From Pseudomonas sp. CFII64 (GTDB taxonomy: Bacteria; Pseudomonadota; Gammaproteobacteria; Pseudomonadales; Pseudomonadaceae): a stretch of 64,000 nt of DNA. Location of the stretch: contig NZ_ATLO01000043.1 in the NCBI RefSeq assembly GCF_000416235.1, positions 43,501 through 107,500 of the forward strand, given 5' to 3'. Below the pieces are notes generated by a model. That model was given only the letters and a program-made list of their open reading frames with translations, was not told where the DNA came from and made no database searches. Position 1 is the first letter of the stretch, and each line of letters begins with the position of its first letter. Positions 26,888 to 35,353 of this stretch are shown in pieces. A program made the translations under genes and the position numbers.

Positions 26888-29639
26888 TAAGGCTCGACTG
26901 AGCCGTTGGCTGGGTCGCGCCGAGACACCGGCGGCGAAGCCTGACGTTGCGCAATCGGTCCAGGCCGGAGCGCAGGGGGCCGACCTGCATCTGGTGCTCG
27001 ATGACGAAGGCCAGGTGCTGAGCGTCAGCCCGTCCCTGCTTTTGCGCCTTGGTCTGGTGGCCGCCAGCGTGAGTCATCAGCGCCTGATCAGCTTGCTGTT
27101 GCCCAACAGTGCGTTGGTGGTTGAAGGCTCGCCGCAGGACTGGCTCGACCACATGCTGGATCTGGATTTCAATGCCGGCGACGGCCATACCTTGCACGCC
27201 CGTGGCTGGGTTCAGGCGCAGGGTGAGGCTTGGCTGTTGCAATTGCTGGACATCAGCGACTTGATGGAAGAGGCCAGCGTCGCGCGCAATCGCCAGCAGT
27301 GCCTGCGCATGGCCGGGCAGATGGCGGAAAGGATTCGTGCCTGCAGCGTCGACCGTTTGCTGACGGTGGTGACCGAACAACTGCAGGACATCGCGCAGCT
27401 CTGGCATGTGCCGTGTCTGGCCCTGGCCTTGCCTGAAAGCAACGGCGCAGGCTGGCGCGTTTATGCTCGCTACAGCGCGCACACGGCCCCGGAGTTGTGG
27501 CAGATCGGTCAGCGACTGGGTACTGATCTGGATCGCCTGGACGCCAGCAGCGCACAGACTTTGTTCTTCTCATCGGCAACCGCACTGGTTCACCTGCAAA
27601 GCGCGTTCGGTAATGCCGACGGTTTCGCCTTGCCTCACAGTCGCGATGGCGTGGCCAAGGCCTGGCTTCTGTTCGGCTTTTATCGCGCTTGGCAGCAAGC
27701 GCCTGATCTGGGCGAGCGGGAATGGCTGAACCTGTGTTCAGCGCTTGCCGGACCCGTATTGTTTCGCCTGTACGAGCAACACAATCGCCATCACGTCGAG
27801 CGCCTGGCGGTATTGCAGGATCTGCTCGGCACCGGTTGGTGGGAGCTGCTGCCCGGCGGCGATGAGTTGCAGTTGGCCCCACAACTGGCTCATACCCTGC
27901 GCCCCAACAACCTGAGTGAGCGGATCGACAGACTGGATTGGCTCGCGCTGATCCATCCGGCGGATCGCCATGAACTGTCCAGCCGCTTGACCCAACTGCG
28001 CGATGACGGCACGCCGATGCTGTTATGCGTGCGCCTGCAGCAAACCGATCCCGCGCAACAACCGGTCTGGTTCCGCATTCAGGGTCAGGCGTTGCTCAAT
28101 GGTCAGGCGCGGCGCGTGCTGGGTTTCATGCTTGACGTCAGCGATATCAAGAATCAGGAAACCGAAGCTGCCGCCGCCCATGCCCGCCTGGATAATCTGA
28201 TCGCCAGTTCGCCTGCGGTGATCTACGTGCAGCGCTACGATCACGGCAATCTGGAACCGACGTTCTTCAGCGACAGCCTCAAACCACTGCTGGGCTGGAC
28301 GCTGGCTGACTGCATCAACGGGCAATTGAGTGACTACATTCACCCGGAGGACCGCGACATCTGGTTCGAGCGCAGCCGCCAGTTGCTGCGTGAGGGCGTG
28401 GTCAGCCGCCGTTATCGTCTGCGCGGCAAGGACGGGGTTTATCACTGGCTGCTCGATGAAGCCAAACTGCTGCGAGATGATCTAGGCATTCCGGTGGAGG
28501 CGGTAGGGTTGTGGCTGGACGTGACGGACGCTACCCAGGCCACCGAGCGGGTGCGCAAAAGCGAAGAGCGCTACCGGATTCTGGTGGAGGATTCTCCGGC
28601 GATGATCTGCCGGTATTCACCTGATCTGATACTCAGCTTTGGCAATCAGCCGCTGGCCAGTTACATGGAATGCACGCCCGAGCAATTGATCGGCATCAGC
28701 CTGGGCGACTGGTTTTCTCCCGAGCAGCGCGAAGCCTTTGTGCACCGAATCGCAGGGCTGACGCCGGAATCGCCAGTCAGCACCGCCGAGATCTGTCTGG
28801 AGTTGCCGGGACGTGAATATGCCTGGTGGGTGTGGGCCGACCGGGGCGTTTTTGATGAGGACGGCCGTTTGCTGGAGATCCAGGCGGTGGGGCGTGATAA
28901 CACCGATGTGCGTCGCTCGCGGATGCAGCTCAATCAGAGCGCAAAAATGGCGACGCTGGGTGAAATGGCCACCGGTCTTGCCCATGAAATCAACCAGCCG
29001 CTCAATGTCATGCGCATGGCGGTGGTCAACGTGCTCAAGCGTCTTGGCAACGGCGATGTGGATATCGATTACCTGACCGAAAAGCTCAAACGCATCGACA
29101 CTCAGGTGCAGCGGGCGGCGCGGGTGGTTGACCACATGCGCGTCTTTGGTCGACGCTCGGAAGTCGAGATGCAGCCGTTCGATCCGTTGCAGGCTGTCCA
29201 GGGCACCCTCGGGATGCTCGCCGAGAGCATGAAGGGCAAGGGCGTGGAGATTCGCAGCGGGGAGATGGACATTGCGGTGAGCGTTCTTGGCCACGTCGAC
29301 CAACTGGAGCAAGTGCTGATCAATCTGATGGTCAATGCCCGCGATGCATTGTTGTCCCGGCGTGACAAGGAGCCGGATTTTGAGCCCTGGATCAGCCTCG
29401 CTGTCGAACGCGATGAAATCAGCGTGCGGCTTTTGGTGCTGGACAACGGCGGCGGCATCGACCCGCGTCTGCTGGATCGCATCTTCGAGCCCTTCTTTAC
29501 CACCAAAGCCATCGGCGCCGGGACCGGGCTGGGTTTGTCGGTGAGTTACGGCATCGTCGAACAGATGTGCGGGCGCCTGAGCGTCAGCAATGTCGAAGAG
29601 GGTGCGCGTTTTTGTATCGAGTTGCCGATTGCCGATTAG
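26877..29639 (+). CDS. pprA: PAS-containing sensor histidine kinase PprA
   Basis: About 920 residues, no clear membrane helix, so probably cytosolic. Several PAS-type segments are readable: around 20-130, 320-430, 435-560 (YIHPEDRDIWFERSRQLLREG) and 565-680. A kinase core follows: H box MATGLAHEINQPLN (His near 702), N box VLINLMVNARDALL, and G boxes LDNGGGIDP and GTGLGLSVSYGIVEQ. It is the partner of PprB. The start is uncertain: TTG at 26877 overlaps tadF slightly and gives the expected length; another TTG at 26823 is possible. No ATG is available. It ends tail-to-tail with tadG, sharing four bases. Confidence 0.85.
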   Translation: MSLDKARLSRWLGRAETPAAKPDVAQSVQAGAQGADLHLVLDDEGQVLSVSPSLLLRLGLVAASVSHQRLISLLLPNSALVVEGSPQDWLDHMLDLDFNAGDGHTLHARGWVQAQGEAWLLQLLDISDLMEEASVARNRQQCLRMAGQMAERIRACSVDRLLTVVTEQLQDIAQLWHVPCLALALPESNGAGWRVYARYSAHTAPELWQIGQRLGTDLDRLDASSAQTLFFSSATALVHLQSAFGNADGFALPHSRDGVAKAWLLFGFYRAWQQAPDLGEREWLNLCSALAGPVLFRLYEQHNRHHVERLAVLQDLLGTGWWELLPGGDELQLAPQLAHTLRPNNLSERIDRLDWLALIHPADRHELSSRLTQLRDDGTPMLLCVRLQQTDPAQQPVWFRIQGQALLNGQARRVLGFMLDVSDIKNQETEAAAAHARLDNLIASSPAVIYVQRYDHGNLEPTFFSDSLKPLLGWTLADCINGQLSDYIHPEDRDIWFERSRQLLREGVVSRRYRLRGKDGVYHWLLDEAKLLRDDLGIPVEAVGLWLDVTDATQATERVRKSEERYRILVEDSPAMICRYSPDLILSFGNQPLASYMECTPEQLIGISLGDWFSPEQREAFVHRIAGLTPESPVSTAEICLELPGREYAWWVWADRGVFDEDGRLLEIQAVGRDNTDVRRSRMQLNQSAKMATLGEMATGLAHEINQPLNVMRMAVVNVLKRLGNGDVDIDYLTEKLKRIDTQVQRAARVVDHMRVFGRRSEVEMQPFDPLQAVQGTLGMLAESMKGKGVEIRSGEMDIAVSVLGHVDQLEQVLINLMVNARDALLSRRDKEPDFEPWISLAVERDEISVRLLVLDNGGGIDPRLLDRIFEPFFTTKAIGAGTGLGLSVSYGIVEQMCGRLSVSNVEEGARFCIELPIAD

Positions 29640-31555
29640 ATGACCAGTTCGGCAACCGGCCCGTTCTGGGTCGGATGACAACTGAGATTTGCCCCAACAT
29701 TGACTTCGGCCAGACTGATGCCGAGGCTTTGCAACAGGACGTTGAGGATAGGGTCGAGCAGCGGCCCCAACAGATTGCTGACCAGGCTGCCGAGCTGGCT
29801 TATCGCAGTGGTGATCGTGCCGGTAATCAGGTTGATCAGTCCGGGTGTTACCGGGGGGTGATTGACGATCTTGATGCCGCTCAACGTGCTGCCCAGGCTG
29901 GTGACAATATTCTGGCTGCTGAACGTGTGATACGCATTGGGCGGCAGCTGAATCTCGGCCGGTTGCGGGAATACATAGTTCTGTTTCGAGTACGCAATGC
30001 TGCCGTCCGCAGCGCCAGTGCCGCCGATGTACAAGCCCAGTCCGCCGCCGCCATACGCGACCCTAGGCTGGCAAGGCTGGAGAAACGGGCACGTGACGGT
30101 GCCGATATCGATCAGCGGCAATTCCTGCATATCCACACTGGCCGTGGAGGAGTTCCAGGCGCTGGCGCTGGCCGGAGTGAGCTTACCCAGTTTGACTTTG
30201 ACGGCTGCGGTGGAGGTCTCGACATTCAGCGTTTTGGTGGCATCGCTCGCGCAGGTTGAGCCGGGTATCACATGACTGTCAGCGCTGGCAGCCTCGAGGC
30301 TGAGGTCCAGGCTTAGCCCCAGCGGCGCAACTTTGATATCCAGCCCCGTCAGCGGGCCGAGCAGCCCCGAAACCGTGCCGCTGAGCCCACTGAGCAGCCC
30401 GTCCAGCGAACTCAAGTCGATGCTGATCAAGGTTCGAACGCTCGCGGTGCGCACATAGATCTGATTCGGGTCTTTGGGGTTGTTGGTCGCCAGCGCCGGA
30501 TCACCCACTGCCGACAGTTGCGGCGGCTCGACTACCTTGACCTTGGCGGTAACCGACAAAACGCCCGGCACGCTGATCGGGATACTGGCGAAAGCCGCGC
30601 TGGTGCTGTTGGCGAGTTGCACGAAACCCTGGACCAGCTGGAACAGATTCAGGTTCACGTTCAGCCCGGAAGTCGCGTTGCCGGTTTGCAGGCTCAGCAG
30701 GTCTTGCAGTTTGATTTTGCTGCCGCTCGCGATGGCGTTGGCGGTCAGCAGATTGGTAATGGCCAGCTGCACTGCCGAAGCGTTTTGCGGAAGTACCTTC
30801 AGGCTCGAATTCAACAACTGGGTGATCGTGATGTTGCTGGCCAGCAGCGCAGTGTAATCACCGGCCTTGATGTTGGTATCAATCGCCAGTTGGTCGAGGT
30901 ATTTGAACAGGTCAATGTCGGTGCCAAGCAAACCATTCCAGCCGGCAACGGAGATATTCAGGGTGCCGCCCAGCAGCCCGCCCCACAACTGATTCAGAAC
31001 CGTCGACTTGTCCATGCTGACCGACGCCAGCGTGCTTTTGATGGTCAAGCGAGCCAGCGGCGGCAGGATCGGCGGTCCTTTGGCCACCGCTGTCGCGCTC
31101 AACGCGATAGTCAATGGCGTGCCGCCATCGAACAGTGCGCCGATCCCGGCTGCAATGCTGCGCGGCACGCTGTGGCTGGCGACCACCCGGATGGCTTCTG
31201 TCGAGTTGGAGTTGGCAGTGAATACCCGCCGACTGTTGGCATCCAGTGTCAGGGAGCCGCAGTGGGTCGCCAGCGTGCGGCCGTCGTCGCCGACCGTGAA
31301 GCCATTACGCGTGGCGCTTTGATTGGCGTAAGTGACAGCGGTGTTACCGGTCAGGCACGTGCCCTTGCGACTGGCGGCCTCCAGCGCCGCCATGTCCGCT
31401 ACGCGTTGCAGCGAACGTTTTTCAAGGAACAGCCGACCGCTGTCCAGCACCACTAACATGCACAGCACTGCCAGGGACAACGTCAGCGCTGCCATCAATC
31501 CAATGGCGCCGCGCTGCCTGCCGCGTCCGGCGACAAAACTGTTCAGGGGAGACAT
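29636..31555 (-). CDS. tadG: TadG-like Flp pilus assembly protein
   Basis: 639 residues. The N-terminus (RQRGAIGLMAALTLSLAVLCMLVVLDSGRLF) is the TadE/G-type pilin-like helix, followed by FLEKRSLQRVADMAALEAAS, the conserved TadG segment. The long remainder is Ser/Thr/Leu-rich and probably periplasmic or exposed. The ATG at 31555 has AAGGAG upstream; an upstream extension lacks it. In P. aeruginosa tadG sits between tadD and pprB, whereas here it is at the far end of the locus and converges with pprA. Confidence 0.78.
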   Translation of the reverse strand: MSPLNSFVAGRGRQRGAIGLMAALTLSLAVLCMLVVLDSGRLFLEKRSLQRVADMAALEAASRKGTCLTGNTAVTYANQSATRNGFTVGDDGRTLATHCGSLTLDANSRRVFTANSNSTEAIRVVASHSVPRSIAAGIGALFDGGTPLTIALSATAVAKGPPILPPLARLTIKSTLASVSMDKSTVLNQLWGGLLGGTLNISVAGWNGLLGTDIDLFKYLDQLAIDTNIKAGDYTALLASNITITQLLNSSLKVLPQNASAVQLAITNLLTANAIASGSKIKLQDLLSLQTGNATSGLNVNLNLFQLVQGFVQLANSTSAAFASIPISVPGVLSVTAKVKVVEPPQLSAVGDPALATNNPKDPNQIYVRTASVRTLISIDLSSLDGLLSGLSGTVSGLLGPLTGLDIKVAPLGLSLDLSLEAASADSHVIPGSTCASDATKTLNVETSTAAVKVKLGKLTPASASAWNSSTASVDMQELPLIDIGTVTCPFLQPCQPRVAYGGGGLGLYIGGTGAADGSIAYSKQNYVFPQPAEIQLPPNAYHTFSSQNIVTSLGSTLSGIKIVNHPPVTPGLINLITGTITTAISQLGSLVSNLLGPLLDPILNVLLQSLGISLAEVNVGANLSCHPTQNGPVAELVI

Positions 31556-31758
31556 CAAGCACTCCTTCGGCAACGCCGTCGCTAACTCACCCGCAGTCAG
31601 GGCAGTGTAGACAAGGCAGCGGCAGCGTGCTGGCGCGCAGGGACAAATTTGCAGGCGCGCGCTGGCGAAGGCGAATTTGCCGCGATCAATGGCCCAAGGC
31701 GTTCCCGAAACTCTTGGAGTACAATGCGCGCCACTGTGATTCTGCTCAAAGGTGCGTC

Positions 31759-32433
31759 ATGCAGCCCTTTCTCATTGCTCCGTCGATTCTTTCCGCCGAC
31801 TTCGCCCGTCTGGGCCAGGAAGTCGACTCTGTTCTCGCCGCTGGCGCCGACATCGTGCACTTCGATGTCATGGACAATCATTACGTCCCGAACCTGACCA
31901 TCGGCCCGATGGTTTGCGCGGCATTGCGCAAATACGGCGTCACCGCGCCCATTGACGTGCACCTGATGGTCAGCCCGGTTGACCGCATCATCGGTGACTT
32001 CATCGAAGCCGGTGCCAGCTACATCACGTTCCACCCGGAAGCGACTCAGCACATCGATCGTTCGCTGCAGCTGATCAAGGAAGGCGGCTGCAAGGCGGGC
32101 CTGGTGTTCAACCCGGCGACCCCGCTGAACCTGCTGGAATACGTGATGGACAAGGTCGACATGATCCTGCTCATGAGCGTCAACCCCGGTTTCGGTGGCC
32201 AGAAGTTCATCCCTGGCACCCTCAACAAGCTGCGCGAAGCGCGGGCCTTGATCGATGCGTCGGGCCTGGACATTCGCCTGGAGATCGACGGCGGCGTCAA
32301 CGTCAACAATATCCGCGAGATCGCGGCAGCCGGTGCCGATACCTTCGTGGCTGGCTCGGCGATCTTCAACACGCCGGACTACAAGCAAGTGATCGACAAA
32401 ATGCGCGCAGAACTGGCGTCAGCCCGCGCATGA
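31759..32433 (+). CDS. rpe: Ribulose-phosphate 3-epimerase
   Basis: 224-residue TIM barrel interconverting ribulose 5-phosphate and xylulose 5-phosphate. Family motifs: IAPSILSADFARLG at the start, VDVHLMVSP-type strand, MSVNPGFGGQKFIP phosphate loop and EIDGGVN. The ATG at 31759 has AAAGG upstream. It overlaps gph by four bases. The rpe-gph-trpE order is typical of gamma-proteobacteria. Confidence 0.96.
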   Translation: MQPFLIAPSILSADFARLGQEVDSVLAAGADIVHFDVMDNHYVPNLTIGPMVCAALRKYGVTAPIDVHLMVSPVDRIIGDFIEAGASYITFHPEATQHIDRSLQLIKEGGCKAGLVFNPATPLNLLEYVMDKVDMILLMSVNPGFGGQKFIPGTLNKLREARALIDASGLDIRLEIDGGVNVNNIREIAAAGADTFVAGSAIFNTPDYKQVIDKMRAELASARA

Positions 32434-33248
32434 GCGGCTTCGAGCAGCTGTTTCCGGGCCGTCTTCCCAAGCTGATCATGTTTGATCTGGACGGAACGCT
32501 GGTCGATTCGGTGCCCGACCTGGCCGTGGCGGTCGACAAGATGCTGGTCACCCTCGGGCGTGAGCCGGTCGGTCTTGGCGCTGTCAGAAACTGGATCGGC
32601 AACGGCGCGCCGGTTCTGGTGCGTCGGGCGCTGGCCAATGATCTGGATCACAGCGCGGTCGATGATGAGCTGGCCGAGCGGGCCCTGGCGATTTTCATGG
32701 AGGCTTATGCGGACAAGCATGAGTTCACCGTGGTCTATCCCGGCGTGCGCGAAACCCTGAAATGGCTGCAGAAGAAGGGCGTGGAAATGGCCCTGATCAC
32801 CAACAAGCCGGAGCGCTTCGTCGCGCCGCTGCTGGATGAAATGAAACTGGGACGGTTTTTTCGGCTGATCGTCGGCGGCGACACCTTGCCGCAACAGAAG
32901 CCCGACCCGGCGGCGTTGTTTTTTGTCATGAAAATGGCCAACGTTCCGGCCTCGCAATCGTTGTTTGTGGGTGATTCAAGCAGTGACGTGCGCGCGGCCA
33001 AGGCTGCCGGCGTGGCGTGCGTGGCGCTCAGTTACGGCTACAACCACGGTCGGCCCATCGCCGAAGAATCGCCAGCGCTGGTCATCGATGACTTGCGTCG
33101 ATTGATTCCCGGTTGCCTGGATCTGGACGCTGAGATACTGTTGCCGGAAATCAAATCTGCCTCCTTTAGAGAATCCATCGTGGTGGTCACTCGCAAACTC
33201 TGGATGAAAGTCATCAAGGCCCTGGCCCGCTGGCGTTGGCGCGCCTGA
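32430..33248 (+). CDS. gph: Phosphoglycolate phosphatase
   Basis: 272-residue HAD phosphatase that removes 2-phosphoglycolate from DNA repair and oxygenation side reactions. Motif I is FDLDGTLVDS (near residues 15-24), motif III Lys and motif IV VGDSSSDVRAAKAAG are intact. The last 14 codons (MKVIKALARWRWRA) are identical in frame to what reads as the trpE leader peptide, so gph runs straight through the leader and shares its stop codon. The enzyme is therefore longer at the C-terminus than needed for the fold. Confidence 0.93.
   Translation: MSGFEQLFPGRLPKLIMFDLDGTLVDSVPDLAVAVDKMLVTLGREPVGLGAVRNWIGNGAPVLVRRALANDLDHSAVDDELAERALAIFMEAYADKHEFTVVYPGVRETLKWLQKKGVEMALITNKPERFVAPLLDEMKLGRFFRLIVGGDTLPQQKPDPAALFFVMKMANVPASQSLFVGDSSSDVRAAKAAGVACVALSYGYNHGRPIAEESPALVIDDLRRLIPGCLDLDAEILLPEIKSASFRESIVVVTRKLWMKVIKALARWRWRA
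33141..33170 (+). promoter_or_regulatory. Candidate trpE promoter inside gph
   Basis: TTGCCG at 33141-33146 and TTTAGA at 33165-33170 are separated by 18 bases, just upstream of the leader peptide. It would let trpE be transcribed independently of rpe-gph. Match to consensus is moderate. Confidence 0.4.
33204..33248 (+). promoter_or_regulatory. trpL: trpE leader peptide (trpL), in frame with the gph end
   Basis: ATG at 33204 reads MKVIKALARWRWRA then TGA. Two Trp codons separated by Arg are the sensor of a transcription attenuator. A near copy (MRVIKAHARWRWRA) precedes trpG at 46348, and identity extends upstream (GCAAACTCT-G-ATG), so selection is on the leader. Downstream, GCCGA-TTA-TCGGC at about 33259-33272 can form a hairpin before trpE. 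Attenuation of trpE and trpGDC is known in P. putida; the exact pairing scheme here is inferred. Confidence 0.75.
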
Positions 33249-33318
33249 CTTGAATTCGCCGATTATTCGGCACCGTTTGCCTACCTGACCGTTTTACCCT
33301 CAAACCACGAGGCTGATC

Positions 33319-34794
33319 ATGAATCGCGAAGAATTTCTGCGTTTGGCTGCTGCCGGCTATAACCGCATCCCGCTTGCCTACGAAACCCTGGCTGACTTCG
33401 ACACGCCGTTGTCGATCTACCTGAAGCTTGCCGATGAGCCCAATTCCTACTTGCTGGAGTCGGTTCAAGGTGGCGAAAAATGGGGCCGTTATTCGATCAT
33501 CGGCTTGCCGTGCCGCACCGTGATGCGGGTCCACGAACAGCAGATCAGCGTGACCCACGACGGCGTCGAGATCGAGCGGCTTGAGTCCGAAGATCCGCTG
33601 GCATTCGTCGAAGAATTCAAGGCTCGCTACAACGTACCGACCATCCCCGGTCTGCCGCGCTTCAATGGCGGACTGGTGGGTTACTTCGGTTACGACTGCG
33701 TGCGTTATGTGGAAAAGCGTCTGGGCAAATGCCCGAATCCTGATCCGCTGGGCGTGCCGGACATCCTGCTGATGGTGTCCGATGCGGTCGTGGTGTTCGA
33801 CAACCTGGCGGGCAAGATGCACGCCATCGTATTGGTCGATCCCGCGCAACCCGACGCTTACGAAGAAGGCCGGGCGCGTCTCGAAGCCCTGATGGAAAAA
33901 CTGCGTCAACCGATCACGCCACGTCGTGGTCTGGACCTGACACGGCCGCAAGCTGCCGATCCGGTGTTTCGTTCCAGCTTCACTCAGGACGACTACGAAA
34001 AGGCCGTCGACACCATCAAGGAATACATCCTTGCGGGCGACGTCATGCAAGTGGTTCCGTCGCAGCGCATGTCCATCGATTTCAAGGCTGCGCCCATCGA
34101 TCTGTATCGGGCGCTGCGCTGCTTCAACCCGACGCCATATATGTACTTCTTCAACTTCGGCGACTTCCATGTCGTCGGCAGTTCGCCGGAAGTTCTGGTG
34201 CGTTGCGAAGACAACCTGATCACTGTTCGGCCTATCGCTGGCACACGCCCGCGCGGCGCCAATGAAGAAGCCGATCTGGCGCTGGAAAAAGACCTGCTGT
34301 CCGACGACAAGGAAATCGCCGAGCACTTGATGCTGATCGACCTGGGGCGCAACGACACCGGCCGCGTGTCGGAAATCGGCTCGGTCAAGCTCACCGAAAA
34401 GATGGTCATCGAGCGTTATTCCAACGTCATGCACATTGTTTCCAACGTCACCGGCCAGCTGAAAAGCGGGCTGACGGCGATGGACGCACTGCGCGCCATT
34501 CTGCCGGCTGGCACGTTATCCGGCGCGCCGAAAATCCGCGCCATGGAAATCATCGACGAACTGGAGCCGGTTAAACGCGGCGTCTACGGCGGCGCGGTAG
34601 GTTACCTGGCGTGGAACGGCAACATGGACACCGCCATCGCGATTCGTACGGCGGTGATCAAGAACGGTGAACTGCACGTGCAAGCCGGTGGCGGCATCGT
34701 CGCCGACTCGGTGCCCGTCCTGGAATGGGAAGAAACCCTCAACAAACGCCGCGCTATGTTCCGCGCCGTGGCGTTGGCTGAGCAGGAGCAGTAA
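33319..34794 (+). CDS. trpE: Anthranilate synthase component I
   Basis: 491 residues. It makes anthranilate from chorismate with TrpG, the first step of tryptophan synthesis. Family hallmarks: LLESVQGGEKWGRYSIIG near the N-terminus (feedback site region), the chorismate-binding core PTPYMYFFNFGDFHVVGSSPE, IAGTRPRG, LIDLGRNDTGRV, and GTLSGAPKIRAMEIIDELE. The ATG at 33319 lies about 70 bases after the leader peptide stop. trpG is not adjacent but 12 kb downstream, as in many Pseudomonas. Confidence 0.96.
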   Translation: MNREEFLRLAAAGYNRIPLAYETLADFDTPLSIYLKLADEPNSYLLESVQGGEKWGRYSIIGLPCRTVMRVHEQQISVTHDGVEIERLESEDPLAFVEEFKARYNVPTIPGLPRFNGGLVGYFGYDCVRYVEKRLGKCPNPDPLGVPDILLMVSDAVVVFDNLAGKMHAIVLVDPAQPDAYEEGRARLEALMEKLRQPITPRRGLDLTRPQAADPVFRSSFTQDDYEKAVDTIKEYILAGDVMQVVPSQRMSIDFKAAPIDLYRALRCFNPTPYMYFFNFGDFHVVGSSPEVLVRCEDNLITVRPIAGTRPRGANEEADLALEKDLLSDDKEIAEHLMLIDLGRNDTGRVSEIGSVKLTEKMVIERYSNVMHIVSNVTGQLKSGLTAMDALRAILPAGTLSGAPKIRAMEIIDELEPVKRGVYGGAVGYLAWNGNMDTAIAIRTAVIKNGELHVQAGGGIVADSVPVLEWEETLNKRRAMFRAVALAEQEQ

Positions 34795-34822
34795 ACAGCA
34801 CGGTACCTGCGATCTGCGCACA

Positions 34823-35322
34823 CCGGTAGGAGGGGACTTGTCCCCGATGACTTCGGATTTGCCGACATCATTTCGCCTGACCCAACCCGGTGTCTGCGCC
34901 GATGTCTTCCCGGACAAGTCCGGTCCTACCGAACTGTGCAAACCGGTAGGAGGGGACTTGTCCCCGATGGCGTCGGGTCGACCGACATCATTTCGCCTGA
35001 CCCAATCCGGTGCCTGCGCCAATGTCTTCCCGAACAAGTCCGGTCCTACCGAATTGTGCAAACCGGTAGGAGGGGACTTGTCCCCGATGACTTCGGATTT
35101 GCCGACATCATTTCGCCTGACCCAACCCGGTGCCTGCGCCAATGTCTTCCCGAACAAGTCCGGTCCTACCGAATTGTGCAAACCGGTAGGAGGGGACTTG
35201 TCCCCGATGACTTCGGATTTGCCGACATCATTTCGCCTGACCCAACCCGGTGTCTGCGCCGATGTCTTCCCGGACAAGTCCGGTCCTACCGAATCTGCGC
35301 CAAACCGGTAGGAGGGGACTTA
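34823..35322. repeat. Tandem array of 120-bp units (four copies plus a partial fifth)
   Basis: AGGGGACTTG recurs at 34831, 34951, 35071 and 35191, exactly 120 bases apart, and again at 35313 after a 2-base insertion. Each unit holds CCGGTAGGAGGGGACTTGTCCCCGATG and, about 70 bases on, TTCCCGGACAAGTCCGGTCCTACCG, a long inverted pair. Units 1 and 4 share GTCTGCGCCGATG with GGACAAG, units 2 and 3 share GCCTGCGCCAATG with GAACAAG. The 559-base gap between trpE and estA is filled by it; no gene is present. Because 120 is a multiple of three, frames stay open on both strands by chance. Confidence 0.92.
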
Positions 35323-35353
35323 GATATTCAGGAGTTGGCTCCCGCACTTCGAA

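Noticed and set aside
34516..35311. Long open frames on both strands with a repeated 40-residue motif
   Set aside because: They only reflect the 120-bp array, whose unit is a multiple of three. They overlap the trpE 3' end and have no ribosome sites.
34823..35322. Possible CRISPR array
   Set aside because: The repeats are contiguous 120-base units with no unique spacers and no cas genes nearby.
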